DNA of 40,042 nt. It comes from an uncultured Pelagibacteraceae bacterium (GTDB taxonomy: Bacteria; Pseudomonadota; Alphaproteobacteria; Pelagibacterales; Pelagibacteraceae). The stretch lies in assembly GCA_902536975.1 (NCBI GenBank), contig CACAZG010000005.1, positions 1-40,042 on the forward strand, written 5' to 3'. The notes below the pieces were generated by a model, which was given only the letters and a program-made list of their open reading frames with translations, had not been told where the DNA came from and made no database searches. Position numbers and translations under genes: made by a program. This document shows positions 1 to 8,500 of this stretch, piece by piece (the first letter of the stretch is position 1; each line of letters begins with the position of its first letter).

Positions 1-586
1 TTCTTAAAGCTCCAAATGCAGTTACTAAAGCTTTATTTCCAGATTTAGCAGCAACTTTTCCTGCCTCTCCTGAAAAGATTTCATAAAGAATGTAAATCCA
101 TCCAGCCATACCGATTATGAAACCTAGTGTAGCATTAATGAATCCAGCTTCTCCAAGATATCCACCTATTAACATAACTAGTGAACCAATTAAGATTCTC
201 CAGAATATGTTTGTGTCAACTTTTCTTACTGCTGAAAGAATTAAGTAAAATTCTACTAGCTGTAGTGGTACAGTAATTAACCAGTCAATGTATCTGTATA
301 CAGTTGGAGTATCACCTGTTTCAACCCATACTGCTCTCATATACATATAATGAATAAATGCTATACCTGTTACTAATCCAGCTACGTTTACTGATTTTCT
401 CCACTGTGAACCGACATTAGCCTGTTCCATAAAGAAAAATGCTGTAGCTGCTAACATACCCATTGAAATTAACCAAAACGAAATACCTACGAAATCGTCT
501 GTAGCTAAAAAGGCTGTTGCCGCGTTAGCTGCCGTAGTTGCTCCGAAAAGCACTGCCGCTAAAGCTAACATTTTCATTGTCTTCAT
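1..586 (-). CDS. Proteorhodopsin, blue-absorbing type (3' end outside window)
   Basis: Light-driven proton pump of the inner membrane, using retinal. 195 residues are visible; the C-terminal helices, including the retinal-binding lysine, lie beyond the left edge. The start MKTMKMLALAAV opens a cleavable-looking signal peptide (cleavage near residue 22, after ANA). Helix C carries RYIDWLITVPLQLVEFYLIL: D101 matches the Schiff-base counterion (D97 in the reference numbering) and E112 the proton donor (E108). H79 in FIHYMYMR matches the counterion-partner His75. Residue 109, equivalent to spectral-tuning position 105, is Gln, which in this family marks blue absorption (Leu marks green). The ATG at 586 is preferred over the in-frame ATG at 577 because GAGGGAG (complement of 593-599) lies 6 nt upstream. 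It is divergent from the acyl-CoA ligase gene across 216 bp. The identification is firm; absorption colour is inferred from one residue. Confidence 0.96.
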   Translation of the reverse strand, partial: MKTMKMLALAAVLFGATTAANAATAFLATDDFVGISFWLISMGMLAATAFFFMEQANVGSQWRKSVNVAGLVTGIAFIHYMYMRAVWVETGDTPTVYRYIDWLITVPLQLVEFYLILSAVRKVDTNIFWRILIGSLVMLIGGYLGEAGFINATLGFIIGMAGWIYILYEIFSGEAGKVAAKSGNKALVTAFGALR

Positions 587-618
587 AAAAAACTCCCTCA
601 TAGTTAGTTTTTTTTTAT

Positions 619-636
619 TAGTTTAAATTTAAACTA
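619..636. promoter_or_regulatory. 18-bp perfect palindrome upstream of proteorhodopsin
   Basis: TAGTTTAAATTTAAACTA reads identically on both strands and ends 33 nt upstream of the rhodopsin start codon. Its position fits an operator or a site overlapping the promoter or leader. No regulator family can be assigned; AT-rich DNA raises the chance of accidental palindromes. Confidence 0.4.
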
Positions 637-640
637 CAGA

Positions 641-656
641 CTAATCTAATGATTAG
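641..656. repeat. Short inverted repeat CTAATC-TAAT-GATTAG
   Basis: Perfect 6-bp arms with a 4-nt centre, 4 bp from the 18-bp palindrome on the rhodopsin side of the divergent region. It could be a second operator half or a promoter element. Evidence is symmetry and position only. Confidence 0.25.
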
Positions 657-802
657 CCTAAAGTTAGGGTTAAATAGCAAAAAAAATTGGTTTATTGAAG
701 AGTTTTTGACCTCTAAAAAGTATTGATTTTACTTACTTTGTGAAATTAAATACAACCTGTTACATAAAATCATTATAAAAGTGAGTCAAAAAACAAATCA
801 CC

Positions 803-2698
803 ATGAAAGACAGTTTTAACAAAATTTATCAAGAGTCTGTCCAAAATCCTGAGAAATTTTGGCAAAATGTATCTGAAGATATCTTTTGGTTTAAGAAACC
901 CACAAAAATTTTAAACAAATCAAACCCTCCTTTTTACAAATGGTTCGAGGATGGGGTTACAAACACATGCTATAACGCTATTGATACTCATATCGATCAA
1001 GGCAAAGGCGATAAGACAGCATTAATATATGACAGTCCTATTACAAAATATAAAGCAAAGTTCACATACAACGAATTAAAAGAAAAAATTTCAAAATTTG
1101 CTGGTGCATTAGACAATCAAGGAGTCAAGAAAGGTGACAGAGTTATTATTTATATGCCTATGATACCAGAAGCAGTCATTGCTATGCTTGCATGTGGAAG
1201 AATTGGGGCCATACACTCAGTTGTATTTGGTGGATTTGCATCAAATGAGTTAGCAAGTAGGATTGATGATAGTAAAGCAAAGATTTTAATTACTGCCTCT
1301 TGTGGATATGAGCCAGGCAGAACAGTTGAGTATAGACCACTAGTTGATGGAGCTCTTAAAATTGCAAAACATAAAGTTAAAAAAGTAATTTTCTTTCAAA
1401 GAAAAGACCATGAGATAAAACTAAACTCTCCACTTGAGATAAGTTGGGAAGAATCTTTAGTAAATGCAAAAGATAAAGATTGTGTTGAAATAGGAGCTAA
1501 TGAATTTGCTTACATTTTATACACATCAGGAACTACTGGAATACCAAAAGGTATAGTAAGAGATGTTGGTGGTCACATTGTTGCTCTTAAGTGGACAATG
1601 AAAAATATTTACAATATAGATGAAAATGATATTTGGTGGTCTGCAAGCGATATTGGATGGATAGTAGGACACTCATATATTGTTTATGCTCCTTTGTTCA
1701 AAGGATGTACAACTGTATTGTTTGAAGGTAAACCAGTTGGAACCCCTGATGCTGGAGTTTTTTGGAGAATAATTTCTGAATACAAAATAAAATCTTTGTT
1801 TACAGCTCCAACAGCTTTCAGGGCCATTAAAAAAGAAGACCCAGATGGAAAATTTTTTTCTAAATATGACTTAAGTTCGTTTGAGTCATTGTTTTTAGCC
1901 GGAGAGAGAGCTGATCCTGATACTTTAAAGTGGGCAGAAAATCTTTTAAATGTTCCTGTCATTGATCACTGGTGGCAAACTGAAACTAGTTGGGCCATAA
2001 GTTCAAATTGTACTGGGATAGAAATGCAAAAAACTAAATATGGGTCAGCATGTAAAGCAGTTCCAGGTTACGATGTTAAAATTATTAAACCAGATCACTC
2101 AATAGCAAAACCAAATGAGATGGGCGATATAGTTGTTAAATTACCTTTGCCTCCTGGTACATTTCCTACACTTTGGAACGCTGATAAGAGATATGAAGAA
2201 AATTATATGACTAATTATAAAGGTTATTACCAAACTTATGATGCAGGGCATATTGATGAGGATGGATACATTTGGATTATGTCACGAACAGATGACATCA
2301 TTAATGTTGCTGGTCATAGATTATCGACAGGTGCAATTGAAGAGGTGTTATCAGAACATCAGTCTGTTGCTGAGTGCGCCGTTCTTGGAATTGCAGATAA
2401 ATTAAAAGGACAATTGCCAATAGGTTTAATTGTTTTAAAGTCTGGAGTTGAAAAAGCTAATGATACTATATCAAAAGAATGTATTCAGATGGTTAGAGAC
2501 AAAATTGGACCAGTTGCTGCATTTAAAGTTGCAATAGTTATAAAAAGATTACCTAAAACAAGATCAGGAAAAATTTTAAGGGGTACTATTAGAAAAATAG
2601 CTGACAAAGAAGATTATAAAATGCCAGCAACAATCGACGATCCTACAATTCTGGATGAAATTAAAAATGATTTAATAAAGAGTAATATTATAAAATAA
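803..2698 (+). CDS. prpE: Propionate/acetate-CoA ligase (PrpE/ACSS3-like)
   Basis: Acyl-adenylate-forming enzyme that activates a short-chain acid to its acyl-CoA with ATP; cytoplasmic. At 631 residues it has the family's usual length. The N-terminal acetyl-CoA-synthetase domain opens with KDSFNKIYQESVQNPEKFW; the adenylation motif YTSGTTGIPKG is followed directly by IVRDVGGH, a PrpE-like continuation. WWQTETSW and the C-terminal PKTRSGKILRG are present; K590 in the latter is the catalytic lysine, which in this family is controlled by acylation. Its stop overlaps the start of the SMR exporter gene by one base (TAATG), so the two are probably co-transcribed. Propionate is favoured over acetate on the RDxGGH context, but substrate preference is inferred. 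The ribosome-binding site is weak. Confidence 0.88.
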   Translation: MKDSFNKIYQESVQNPEKFWQNVSEDIFWFKKPTKILNKSNPPFYKWFEDGVTNTCYNAIDTHIDQGKGDKTALIYDSPITKYKAKFTYNELKEKISKFAGALDNQGVKKGDRVIIYMPMIPEAVIAMLACGRIGAIHSVVFGGFASNELASRIDDSKAKILITASCGYEPGRTVEYRPLVDGALKIAKHKVKKVIFFQRKDHEIKLNSPLEISWEESLVNAKDKDCVEIGANEFAYILYTSGTTGIPKGIVRDVGGHIVALKWTMKNIYNIDENDIWWSASDIGWIVGHSYIVYAPLFKGCTTVLFEGKPVGTPDAGVFWRIISEYKIKSLFTAPTAFRAIKKEDPDGKFFSKYDLSSFESLFLAGERADPDTLKWAENLLNVPVIDHWWQTETSWAISSNCTGIEMQKTKYGSACKAVPGYDVKIIKPDHSIAKPNEMGDIVVKLPLPPGTFPTLWNADKRYEENYMTNYKGYYQTYDAGHIDEDGYIWIMSRTDDIINVAGHRLSTGAIEEVLSEHQSVAECAVLGIADKLKGQLPIGLIVLKSGVEKANDTISKECIQMVRDKIGPVAAFKVAIVIKRLPKTRSGKILRGTIRKIADKEDYKMPATIDDPTILDEIKNDLIKSNIIK

Positions 2699-3030
2699 TG
2701 CTTAAAACATATTTATTTTTATTTGGAGCAATTATTTGTGAAGTTTGTGGAACCATGTTGCTACCTGTAACCCAAAACTTTACAAAACTAACACCTACAA
2801 TATTTCTATCAATATTTTATTTGTCAGCTTTTTACCTACTTACATTTGTTGTTAACAAACTACCTATTGCTATTGTTTATGGAACTTGGAGTGGACTGGG
2901 TATATTTACAATTGCTATACTAGGATATATTTTTTTCAAACAGTCTTTAAGCTGGCAAGCAATAATAGGAATGTTTTTTATTGTAATAGGTGTTACACTA
3001 GTAAATATATATTCTAGTAAAACTATATAA
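2698..3030 (+). CDS. Small multidrug resistance (SMR/EmrE-family) transporter
   Basis: 110 residues, the standard SMR size, with four hydrophobic helices. The first helix contains the membrane-embedded glutamate of the family (E15 in IICEVCGTML), which couples proton and substrate exchange. The segment PIAIVYGTWSGLGIF matches the conserved helix 3 region (in EmrE PTGIAYAIWSGVG). SMR proteins form antiparallel dimers and export cationic or guanidinium compounds; the substrate here is unknown. Translationally coupled to the upstream CoA ligase through a TAATG overlap. The gene ends 1 bp before the end of the convergent dihydroorotase gene, and no terminator hairpin is visible between them. Confidence 0.85.
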   Translation: MLKTYLFLFGAIICEVCGTMLLPVTQNFTKLTPTIFLSIFYLSAFYLLTFVVNKLPIAIVYGTWSGLGIFTIAILGYIFFKQSLSWQAIIGMFFIVIGVTLVNIYSSKTI

Positions 3031-3031
3031 T

Positions 3032-4342
3032 TTAATTTTGAAAACTTAATGGTTTACCCGAAGGTTCACCAAGAATTTCACCATCTTTCATTTTTATTTC
3101 ACCATTAATGATTGTATAAACTGGAGTTCCCTTAAACTTATATCCATTGAAAGGCGACCATCCACACTTACTCTCTATTTTTTCATTTTTGATTTCGATA
3201 ATTTTGTTCATATCCACAATTGTAAAGTCTGCATCATAATTTTTCTTTATATATCCCTTACCAATAATACCAAAAATTTTAGCTGGATTTTCACAGACAA
3301 GATTCATTAATTGAACTAAAGTTAGTTTTTCATCATTTACATGGTTTAACATAACAGGTAATAAAGTTTGAACTCCTGGCATTCCTGATGGGGTATCTGG
3401 ATATTCTTTGTCTTTATTTACTCTTAAATGTGGAGCATGGTCCGAACCAATAGTATCATTATAATTGTTTCTTACTGCATACCATAAACGATCATAATGA
3501 CTTTTATCTCTTATTGGTGGATTCATTTGTGCATAAGTTCCAAGTTTGTCGTAGCAATCTGGAGCAAACATAGTTAAATGTTGTGGAGTTATTTCAAAAG
3601 TTATATCTCCTTTATTTTGAGATAAAAAATCAATCTCCTGTTTTGTTGTTATATGTAAGATGTGAGCCTTTTTACCCAGCCTTTTTGCAATTTTGACAAT
3701 TTTTCTAGTAGAAGAAATTGCACATTCTTCATCCCTCCATATTGGATGTGAATGAACATTACCTTTTTCTCTTAGCTTCTTTCTTAGATTTAAAATATCT
3801 TCATCCTCTGAGTGAACTGCAACAATTTTTGATGTGCTTTCAAATACTTTTTCAATATCTTCTTCTTTATGAACTAGCAAAGTTCCAGTGGACGAACCAG
3901 CAAACAATTTTACACCACAACATCCATCTAAACCCTTAAGGTCAGCTAATTCGCTTTGATTAGTGGGAGTAGCCCCAAAATAAAATGCATGATTACAATA
4001 CATCCTATTTTTTGCTAAATCTATTTTTCTTTGAAACTCTGCTTTATTTGTGGTTGCAGGATTTGTATTTGGCATTTCAAACACTGAGGTAATACCTCCA
4101 ACAATTGCTGCTCTACTTCCTGTGGCTAAATCTTCAGTATCTGTTGAGCCTGGTTCTCTAAAATGCGTTTGAGTGTCAATACATCCGGGAAGAACTGTAA
4201 GTCCAGTTGCATCAATTGATTGACTTGCATCTTCATTTAACTTTCCAATTTTTACGATCTTGCTATTTTGAATACCTATATCTACATCTTTAAGATCTTT
4301 ATCAATATAACACTTTCCATTTTTGATTATTAGGTCTAACAT
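3032..4342 (-). CDS. pyrC: Dihydroorotase, class I (PyrC-type amidohydrolase)
   Basis: Zinc amidohydrolase that cyclises carbamoyl-aspartate to dihydroorotate in pyrimidine synthesis. 436 residues. The metal-site signature reads IDTQTHFREPG: the second His (H60) and the FREPG segment are intact, but the first His of the usual HxH is Gln58. Other landmarks are KLFAGSSTG (candidate carbamylated lysine), AVHSED, HILHITT and SDHAPH (catalytic Asp). From memory, a DTQxHFREPG form is common in alphaproteobacterial dihydroorotases, so this is likely a lineage feature and not an inactivation. Hydantoinase or allantoinase is the main alternative, but FREPG and the overall organisation favour dihydroorotase. 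Divergent from the YgfZ-like gene across only 42 bp. Confidence 0.85.
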   Translation of the reverse strand: MLDLIIKNGKCYIDKDLKDVDIGIQNSKIVKIGKLNEDASQSIDATGLTVLPGCIDTQTHFREPGSTDTEDLATGSRAAIVGGITSVFEMPNTNPATTNKAEFQRKIDLAKNRMYCNHAFYFGATPTNQSELADLKGLDGCCGVKLFAGSSTGTLLVHKEEDIEKVFESTSKIVAVHSEDEDILNLRKKLREKGNVHSHPIWRDEECAISSTRKIVKIAKRLGKKAHILHITTKQEIDFLSQNKGDITFEITPQHLTMFAPDCYDKLGTYAQMNPPIRDKSHYDRLWYAVRNNYNDTIGSDHAPHLRVNKDKEYPDTPSGMPGVQTLLPVMLNHVNDEKLTLVQLMNLVCENPAKIFGIIGKGYIKKNYDADFTIVDMNKIIEIKNEKIESKCGWSPFNGYKFKGTPVYTIINGEIKMKDGEILGEPSGKPLSFQN

Positions 4343-4370
4343 TTATAAAAAAAGTACTTATATCATTTGT

Positions 4371-4376
4371 TATAAT
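4371..4376 (+). promoter_or_regulatory. Candidate -10 box of the YgfZ-like gene
   Basis: A consensus TATAAT lies 8 nt before the ATG at 4385. If it is the -10 element, transcription would begin at about 4383-4385 and the messenger would be leaderless or nearly so; there is no Shine-Dalgarno before this ATG. AT-rich background makes chance matches likely. Confidence 0.3.
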
Positions 4377-4384
4377 ATTACAAT

Positions 4385-5266
4385 ATGAATAGAAATAATG
4401 TTTACATATTAGAAGATAGAGGTCTTCTTTATATCAATGGAGGCGATGCTAAAGAGTTTTTGCAAAATATAATCACCAACAATATTGAAAATGTATCAGA
4501 AATCAGAAGTTGTTTTTCAGCTCTTCTAACCCCTCAAGGTAAATATCTCTACGATTTTATAATTATCAAATATAAATTGGGCTATCTGTTAGATTGTGAG
4601 AAAAAAAATATAGATGATTTATATAAACAATTAAATTTATACAAACTAAGGTCAAAAGTAGAAATATTAAATCTTAGTAATGAGTTTGTTATAGCAAATT
4701 TGAGTAAAGAAAAATTTTTAGAGATAGAAAACTCTAAAGATGAGGAAGGTAATACAATTAAATTTAGAGAAGATCCTATCCTTTTAGATCCAAGATCTAA
4801 AAAATTAGGAGCTAGGTTGGTAATTAATTTAGAAAAATTATATTTGTCATTAAAAAAATTAGGTTTAGAAGTTTCAGACGTAGAAGAGTACTATAATCAC
4901 AGTCATGAATTGGGCATACCTCAAATTGACACGAAAGATTTACAAAATAAAATTTTTGGTATTGAATGTAACTTTGAAGAGTTAAATGGAATTGATTTTC
5001 AAAAAGGATGTTATGTGGGACAAGAGAACACGGCAAGAATAAAACTTAAAGATAAACTTAATAAAAGATTATTTGCAATTAAAGTACTAAATGGTGATCT
5101 CAAAAGTGAAGAAATTACTTCTGGGAATAAAAATATAGGAAAGTTATTGATTAATAATAAAAATCCATTTGCTTTATTAAAACTGGAAAATAAAAAATTT
5201 AATTTTGAGGATGATTTAAAATGTGGAGATGCAAATATTAAAGCTCTCAAACCAAGCTGGTTATAA
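4385..5266 (+). CDS. ygfZ: YgfZ/IBA57-family folate-binding Fe-S assembly factor
   Basis: GcvT-like tetrahydrofolate-binding protein that assists maturation or repair of certain Fe-S enzymes. 293 residues, a normal length for bacterial members. The N-terminal part (LYINGGDAKEFLQNIITNNI) is the typical opening, where the residue stretch after the first strand binds folate. The diagnostic motif KGCYVGQENTAR lies at about residues 207-218 and includes the conserved Cys of KGCYxGQE. The following stretch (LKDKLNKRLFAIKV) matches the C-terminal barrel. The aminomethyltransferase GcvT lacks this motif, so that alternative is unlikely. It ends 1 bp from the convergent MazG-like gene. Confidence 0.9.
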   Translation: MNRNNVYILEDRGLLYINGGDAKEFLQNIITNNIENVSEIRSCFSALLTPQGKYLYDFIIIKYKLGYLLDCEKKNIDDLYKQLNLYKLRSKVEILNLSNEFVIANLSKEKFLEIENSKDEEGNTIKFREDPILLDPRSKKLGARLVINLEKLYLSLKKLGLEVSDVEEYYNHSHELGIPQIDTKDLQNKIFGIECNFEELNGIDFQKGCYVGQENTARIKLKDKLNKRLFAIKVLNGDLKSEEITSGNKNIGKLLINNKNPFALLKLENKKFNFEDDLKCGDANIKALKPSWL

Positions 5267-5267
5267 G

Positions 5268-5639
5268 TTATTTAATAAATTTTGACAAATTTGGTTTAAA
5301 ATAATCAGGCCCCTTCATTACTTTTCCGAATTCATTAAATATAGGTTTTCCATCTTTTCCTAACTTACTCATGTTGGACTTTTGAACTTCATCAAAACAT
5401 TTATCTAAATTAATACCAAATGCATGCCCTGCCCCATAAGTTACATACAATATATCAGTTAAAGCATCAGCAACTTCAGTTAAATTTTTATCTGATATAG
5501 CTTGTTTGAGTTCCTCTAATTCCTCATTAATAAGTGATATTCTTAATGAATTTATTTTATCTGTGCTGAGGCTTGATGAAACTTTAACATCTTGATTAAA
5601 AGTTTTCATAAATAATCCAACCTTTTCAAAATTTGTCAT
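5268..5639 (-). CDS. MazG-like / PRA-PH-superfamily nucleotide pyrophosphohydrolase
   Basis: 123-residue all-alpha NTP pyrophosphohydrolase-like protein. The magnesium-binding pattern is visible: E39-E40-x-x-E43 (NEELEEL) followed by E55-x-x-D58 (EVAD) and D62. The segment ALTDILYVTYGAGHAFGINL continues the conserved helix. Members hydrolyse non-canonical or damaged nucleoside triphosphates, or phosphoribosyl-ATP in histidine synthesis; there is no histidine gene nearby, so housekeeping is favoured. Divergent from fumC across about 66 bp if the fumarase starts at 5706. The exact substrate is unknown. Confidence 0.8.
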   Translation of the reverse strand: MTNFEKVGLFMKTFNQDVKVSSSLSTDKINSLRISLINEELEELKQAISDKNLTEVADALTDILYVTYGAGHAFGINLDKCFDEVQKSNMSKLGKDGKPIFNEFGKVMKGPDYFKPNLSKFIK

Positions 5640-5705
5640 TTTGCTCCTATATGAATTTAATATTATTTAATGTATAAGGATTTAATATACTCTCAAGATT
5701 TAATT

Positions 5706-7094
5706 ATGAAATTCAGAAAAGAATATGACAGCATAGGCACTATTAAGGTGCCTGTGGATAAGTATTGGGGAGCTTCTACTCAAAGATCCAAAAAATACTT
5801 TGATATCGGGGATGTCTTAGTAAGGCCGAAATTAATAAAGTCTATAGCTATAATAAAAAAAGCTGCAGCAATAACAAACTATAAAAATAAAGATATTAAT
5901 TCAAAAATATATAAATCAATTATTAAAGCTGCAAGCGAAGTAATTAATGGAAAGTTAGATAGTCATTTTCCACTTAAAGTTTGGCAAACTGGTTCGGGTA
6001 CTCAAACTAATATGAATGTAAACGAGGTGATATCTAATAGGGCAATTGAAATACTAAAAGGGAAAAAAGGAACAAAAAAACCTGTGCATCCAAACGATCA
6101 TGTAAATAAATCTCAATCTACCAATGATGTATTTCCTACCGCAATGCATATTGCAATAGCTATGGAAACTAGAGAAAAACTATTACCAAGTTTAAATCTA
6201 TTAAATAAGGAATTAAAAAAAAAAGTAAGAGAATTTAACAAAATTGTAAAAATAGGGAGAACACACCTTCAAGATGCAACTCCCTTGTCATTAGGACAAG
6301 AATTTTCAGGTTATCAATCACAATTAGAAGAGTGTATCAAAAGAATCGAGTCGTCTTTAAGTGAAATTTACTTTCTTGCTCAAGGTGGTACTGCTGTTGG
6401 AACTGGAATAAATACAAAAAAGAATTTTGATAAAAAAATAGTAAATGAAATTAAAAAAATTACTAAACTACCATTTAAACCTGCCAAAAATAAATTTGCA
6501 GCTTTAGCCGCTCATGATCCAATTGTTAATTACTCAGGTACACTAAATACAACTGCGGTATGTTTAATGAAGATTGCAAATGATATAAGATTTTTAGGAT
6601 CAGGGCCTAGGGCAGGATATGGAGAATTAATACTTCCAGAAAATGAGCCTGGATCATCAATAATGCCTGGCAAAGTAAACCCAACTCAATGTGAAGCCGT
6701 AACAATGGTTTGTGTAAAAGTAATAGGAAATCACAATGGAATTACTATGGCTGGATCTCATGGGCATTTTGAGCTGAATGTTTTCAAGCCTTTGATAATT
6801 CACAACGTTCTTCAATCAATTCAAATATTATCAGATAGCACAAGAAGTTTTGGAAAATATTGTATATCTGGATTGAAGGCAGACAAAAATAGAATTAAAC
6901 ATTTAGTTGATAATTCATTAATGTTAGTAACTGCCCTATCCCCAAAAATTGGCTATGATAATGCAGCAAAGATAGCAAAAAACGCATTGAAAAATAAAAC
7001 TACACTCAAAATTGAGGCTATAAAAACAGGACTTATTAGCGAAAATGAGTATGATAAAATTGTTGATCCATATAAGATGATTAAACCTCTTTAA
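5706..7094 (+). CDS. fumC: Fumarate hydratase, class II
   Basis: Iron-independent fumarase of the TCA cycle, a cytoplasmic homotetramer interconverting fumarate and malate. I chose the ATG at 5706 ([16 protein letters not shown]) because family members begin a few residues before the E-x-DS-x-G segment; the ATG at 5670 would add 12 atypical residues. From 5706 the protein is 462 residues, the usual size. Landmarks: [15 protein letters not shown], the substrate-binding [25 protein letters not shown], and the superfamily signature [15 protein letters not shown] near residues 315-329. Its stop codon overlaps the end of the convergent AsmA-like gene by 4 bp. Aspartase and argininosuccinate lyase share the signature, but the other motifs are those of FumC. 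Confidence 0.95.
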   Translation: MKFRKEYDSIGTIKVPVDKYWGASTQRSKKYFDIGDVLVRPKLIKSIAIIKKAAAITNYKNKDINSKIYKSIIKAASEVINGKLDSHFPLKVWQTGSGTQTNMNVNEVISNRAIEILKGKKGTKKPVHPNDHVNKSQSTNDVFPTAMHIAIAMETREKLLPSLNLLNKELKKKVREFNKIVKIGRTHLQDATPLSLGQEFSGYQSQLEECIKRIESSLSEIYFLAQGGTAVGTGINTKKNFDKKIVNEIKKITKLPFKPAKNKFAALAAHDPIVNYSGTLNTTAVCLMKIANDIRFLGSGPRAGYGELILPENEPGSSIMPGKVNPTQCEAVTMVCVKVIGNHNGITMAGSHGHFELNVFKPLIIHNVLQSIQILSDSTRSFGKYCISGLKADKNRIKHLVDNSLMLVTALSPKIGYDNAAKIAKNALKNKTTLKIEAIKTGLISENEYDKIVDPYKMIKPL

Positions 7095-8467
7095 TTATTT
7101 ATAATTCTTTTAACCAGCGATTTAAGTTCTTGTGTATTTTTTACATCATACACAAGCTTTTCTCTATTTTTGTCCACATTATCTAATTTATTTATTTTTA
7201 TGTCAGATATTGAAATTAGACCTGTATTAATATTTTTTTTTATTTTAAAAAAAATCTGGTTTAAATCTTTAACTTTACTTTTATTTAATTGAAATTTTTT
7301 TGCAAAATTCTTATAGCTTTTTATTTTAATAACATTTGAGGAATTAAATATTATTTCACCTTTTTCATCCTCATAATTAATTTCAGACTCAATAATACCT
7401 ATATCACTTAAATTGAATATAACTTTATCTAATTCGATAGAATTATTTTTTATATCAAAACTAATATAACCGTCTCTTATAAGTTCATGTTCGATGTTAG
7501 TTAAGGATAATTTTAAATCTCCGTTTAAATTTCCTAATAAATCAGGTTTCAAACTCAATGTTGAAAAAATTAGTTCATCAATCAAAAAATTTAAATTTTG
7601 TCTATTTAAAATAATATTTGAATTTAAATAAAATGGTTTTAATTCGATATTTGTATCAATTTTTATATCATTATTATTATCTGGTGATTTTAAATAAATT
7701 TTATTATTTTTAAATTTATAATCAATCTCTACATTTTTATTTAAAAAGTTAATTAATGTTGATCCTTTAAAATCTGAACTGTTATCATAAGTTAATTTAT
7801 TTTTGATTAATATATTAGGTGATTTAAAATCTATTTCTATTTGCGAGTCTAAATCTGAATTAAACTCTTTTTTCCAAAAAGATTTAAATTTTAGATCAAA
7901 TATATTTCCATTAATATTCAACTTTTTAAAATTATCTTTCTTCGAAGTTGTAAAAATTATTTTTTCTATTGGAGATATAATTATAGTCTCTCCTTGTTCA
8001 TCTAACATAAATATTTTACTTTTTTTAATATGAATGGGTTTGCTTTCACTATTATGAAAGTAATATCTTAAAATATTATATTCATTTACTTTTAATAAAA
8101 AATTATTTTCTTGTATTTCAAATTTTGCAAAATTTAATTTAGATTTTGGATATAAATTTTTTGTATGTAAAAAAACTTTTAATTTATCAATATCTATTGA
8201 GATAACTCTCTCGCTTTTTTTATCATCTATTGATAAAGATGGATTACTAATTAACAAATGAGGTTTTGGCAGTAATTGGTACTTTATGTCACCATTGATA
8301 TTTAAGTTAATATTAAAATCAGAATAAAATTTTTTCTCAATGATGTTTTCTATACTTTTATAATTAAATAAAACTGGTATTGATAAATAAATGCCTAGTA
8401 AAAAAAATAACAGAATTGATAAGAAAACGCCCCTAACAAAGTACGTGGGTTTTTCTTTTTTTTTCAT
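7091..8467 (-). CDS. AsmA-like inner-membrane-anchored protein
   Basis: 458 residues with one N-terminal membrane segment (about 11-32, [20 protein letters not shown]) followed by a long periplasmic part rich in Asn, Lys and Ile. The opening after the helix ([38 protein letters not shown]) matches the start of AsmA-family proteins, which are beta-rich, groove-shaped proteins linked to outer-membrane lipid homeostasis. It is shorter than E. coli AsmA (about 600 residues). Codon use is even more A/T-biased than its neighbours, usual for fast-evolving envelope proteins. Precise function is not assignable from sequence. Confidence 0.65.
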   Translation of the reverse strand: MKKKEKPTYFVRGVFLSILLFFLLGIYLSIPVLFNYKSIENIIEKKFYSDFNINLNINGDIKYQLLPKPHLLISNPSLSIDDKKSERVISIDIDKLKVFLHTKNLYPKSKLNFAKFEIQENNFLLKVNEYNILRYYFHNSESKPIHIKKSKIFMLDEQGETIIISPIEKIIFTTSKKDNFKKLNINGNIFDLKFKSFWKKEFNSDLDSQIEIDFKSPNILIKNKLTYDNSSDFKGSTLINFLNKNVEIDYKFKNNKIYLKSPDNNNDIKIDTNIELKPFYLNSNIILNRQNLNFLIDELIFSTLSLKPDLLGNLNGDLKLSLTNIEHELIRDGYISFDIKNNSIELDKVIFNLSDIGIIESEINYEDEKGEIIFNSSNVIKIKSYKNFAKKFQLNKSKVKDLNQIFFKIKKNINTGLISISDIKINKLDNVDKNREKLVYDVKNTQELKSLVKRIINN

Positions 8468-8500
8468 AAATTCAATATCGCTTAAATTAAAAAAAAATAA

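Larger units (their letters stand above)
587..802. promoter_or_regulatory. Divergent intergenic region, proteorhodopsin / acyl-CoA ligase
   Basis: 216 bp of very AT-rich sequence that must carry promoters for both flanking genes. It contains the proteorhodopsin Shine-Dalgarno (593-599), an 18-bp perfect palindrome (619-636) and a 6-bp inverted repeat (641-656), both on the rhodopsin side. The half next to the ligase start (about 660-802) has no strong Shine-Dalgarno and no repeat I could recognise. No RNA gene was recognised. Confidence 0.5.

Noticed and set aside
1684-1962. Minus-strand frame opposite the acyl-CoA ligase
   Set aside because: Overlaps conserved ligase sequence; composition looks like a mirror of it.
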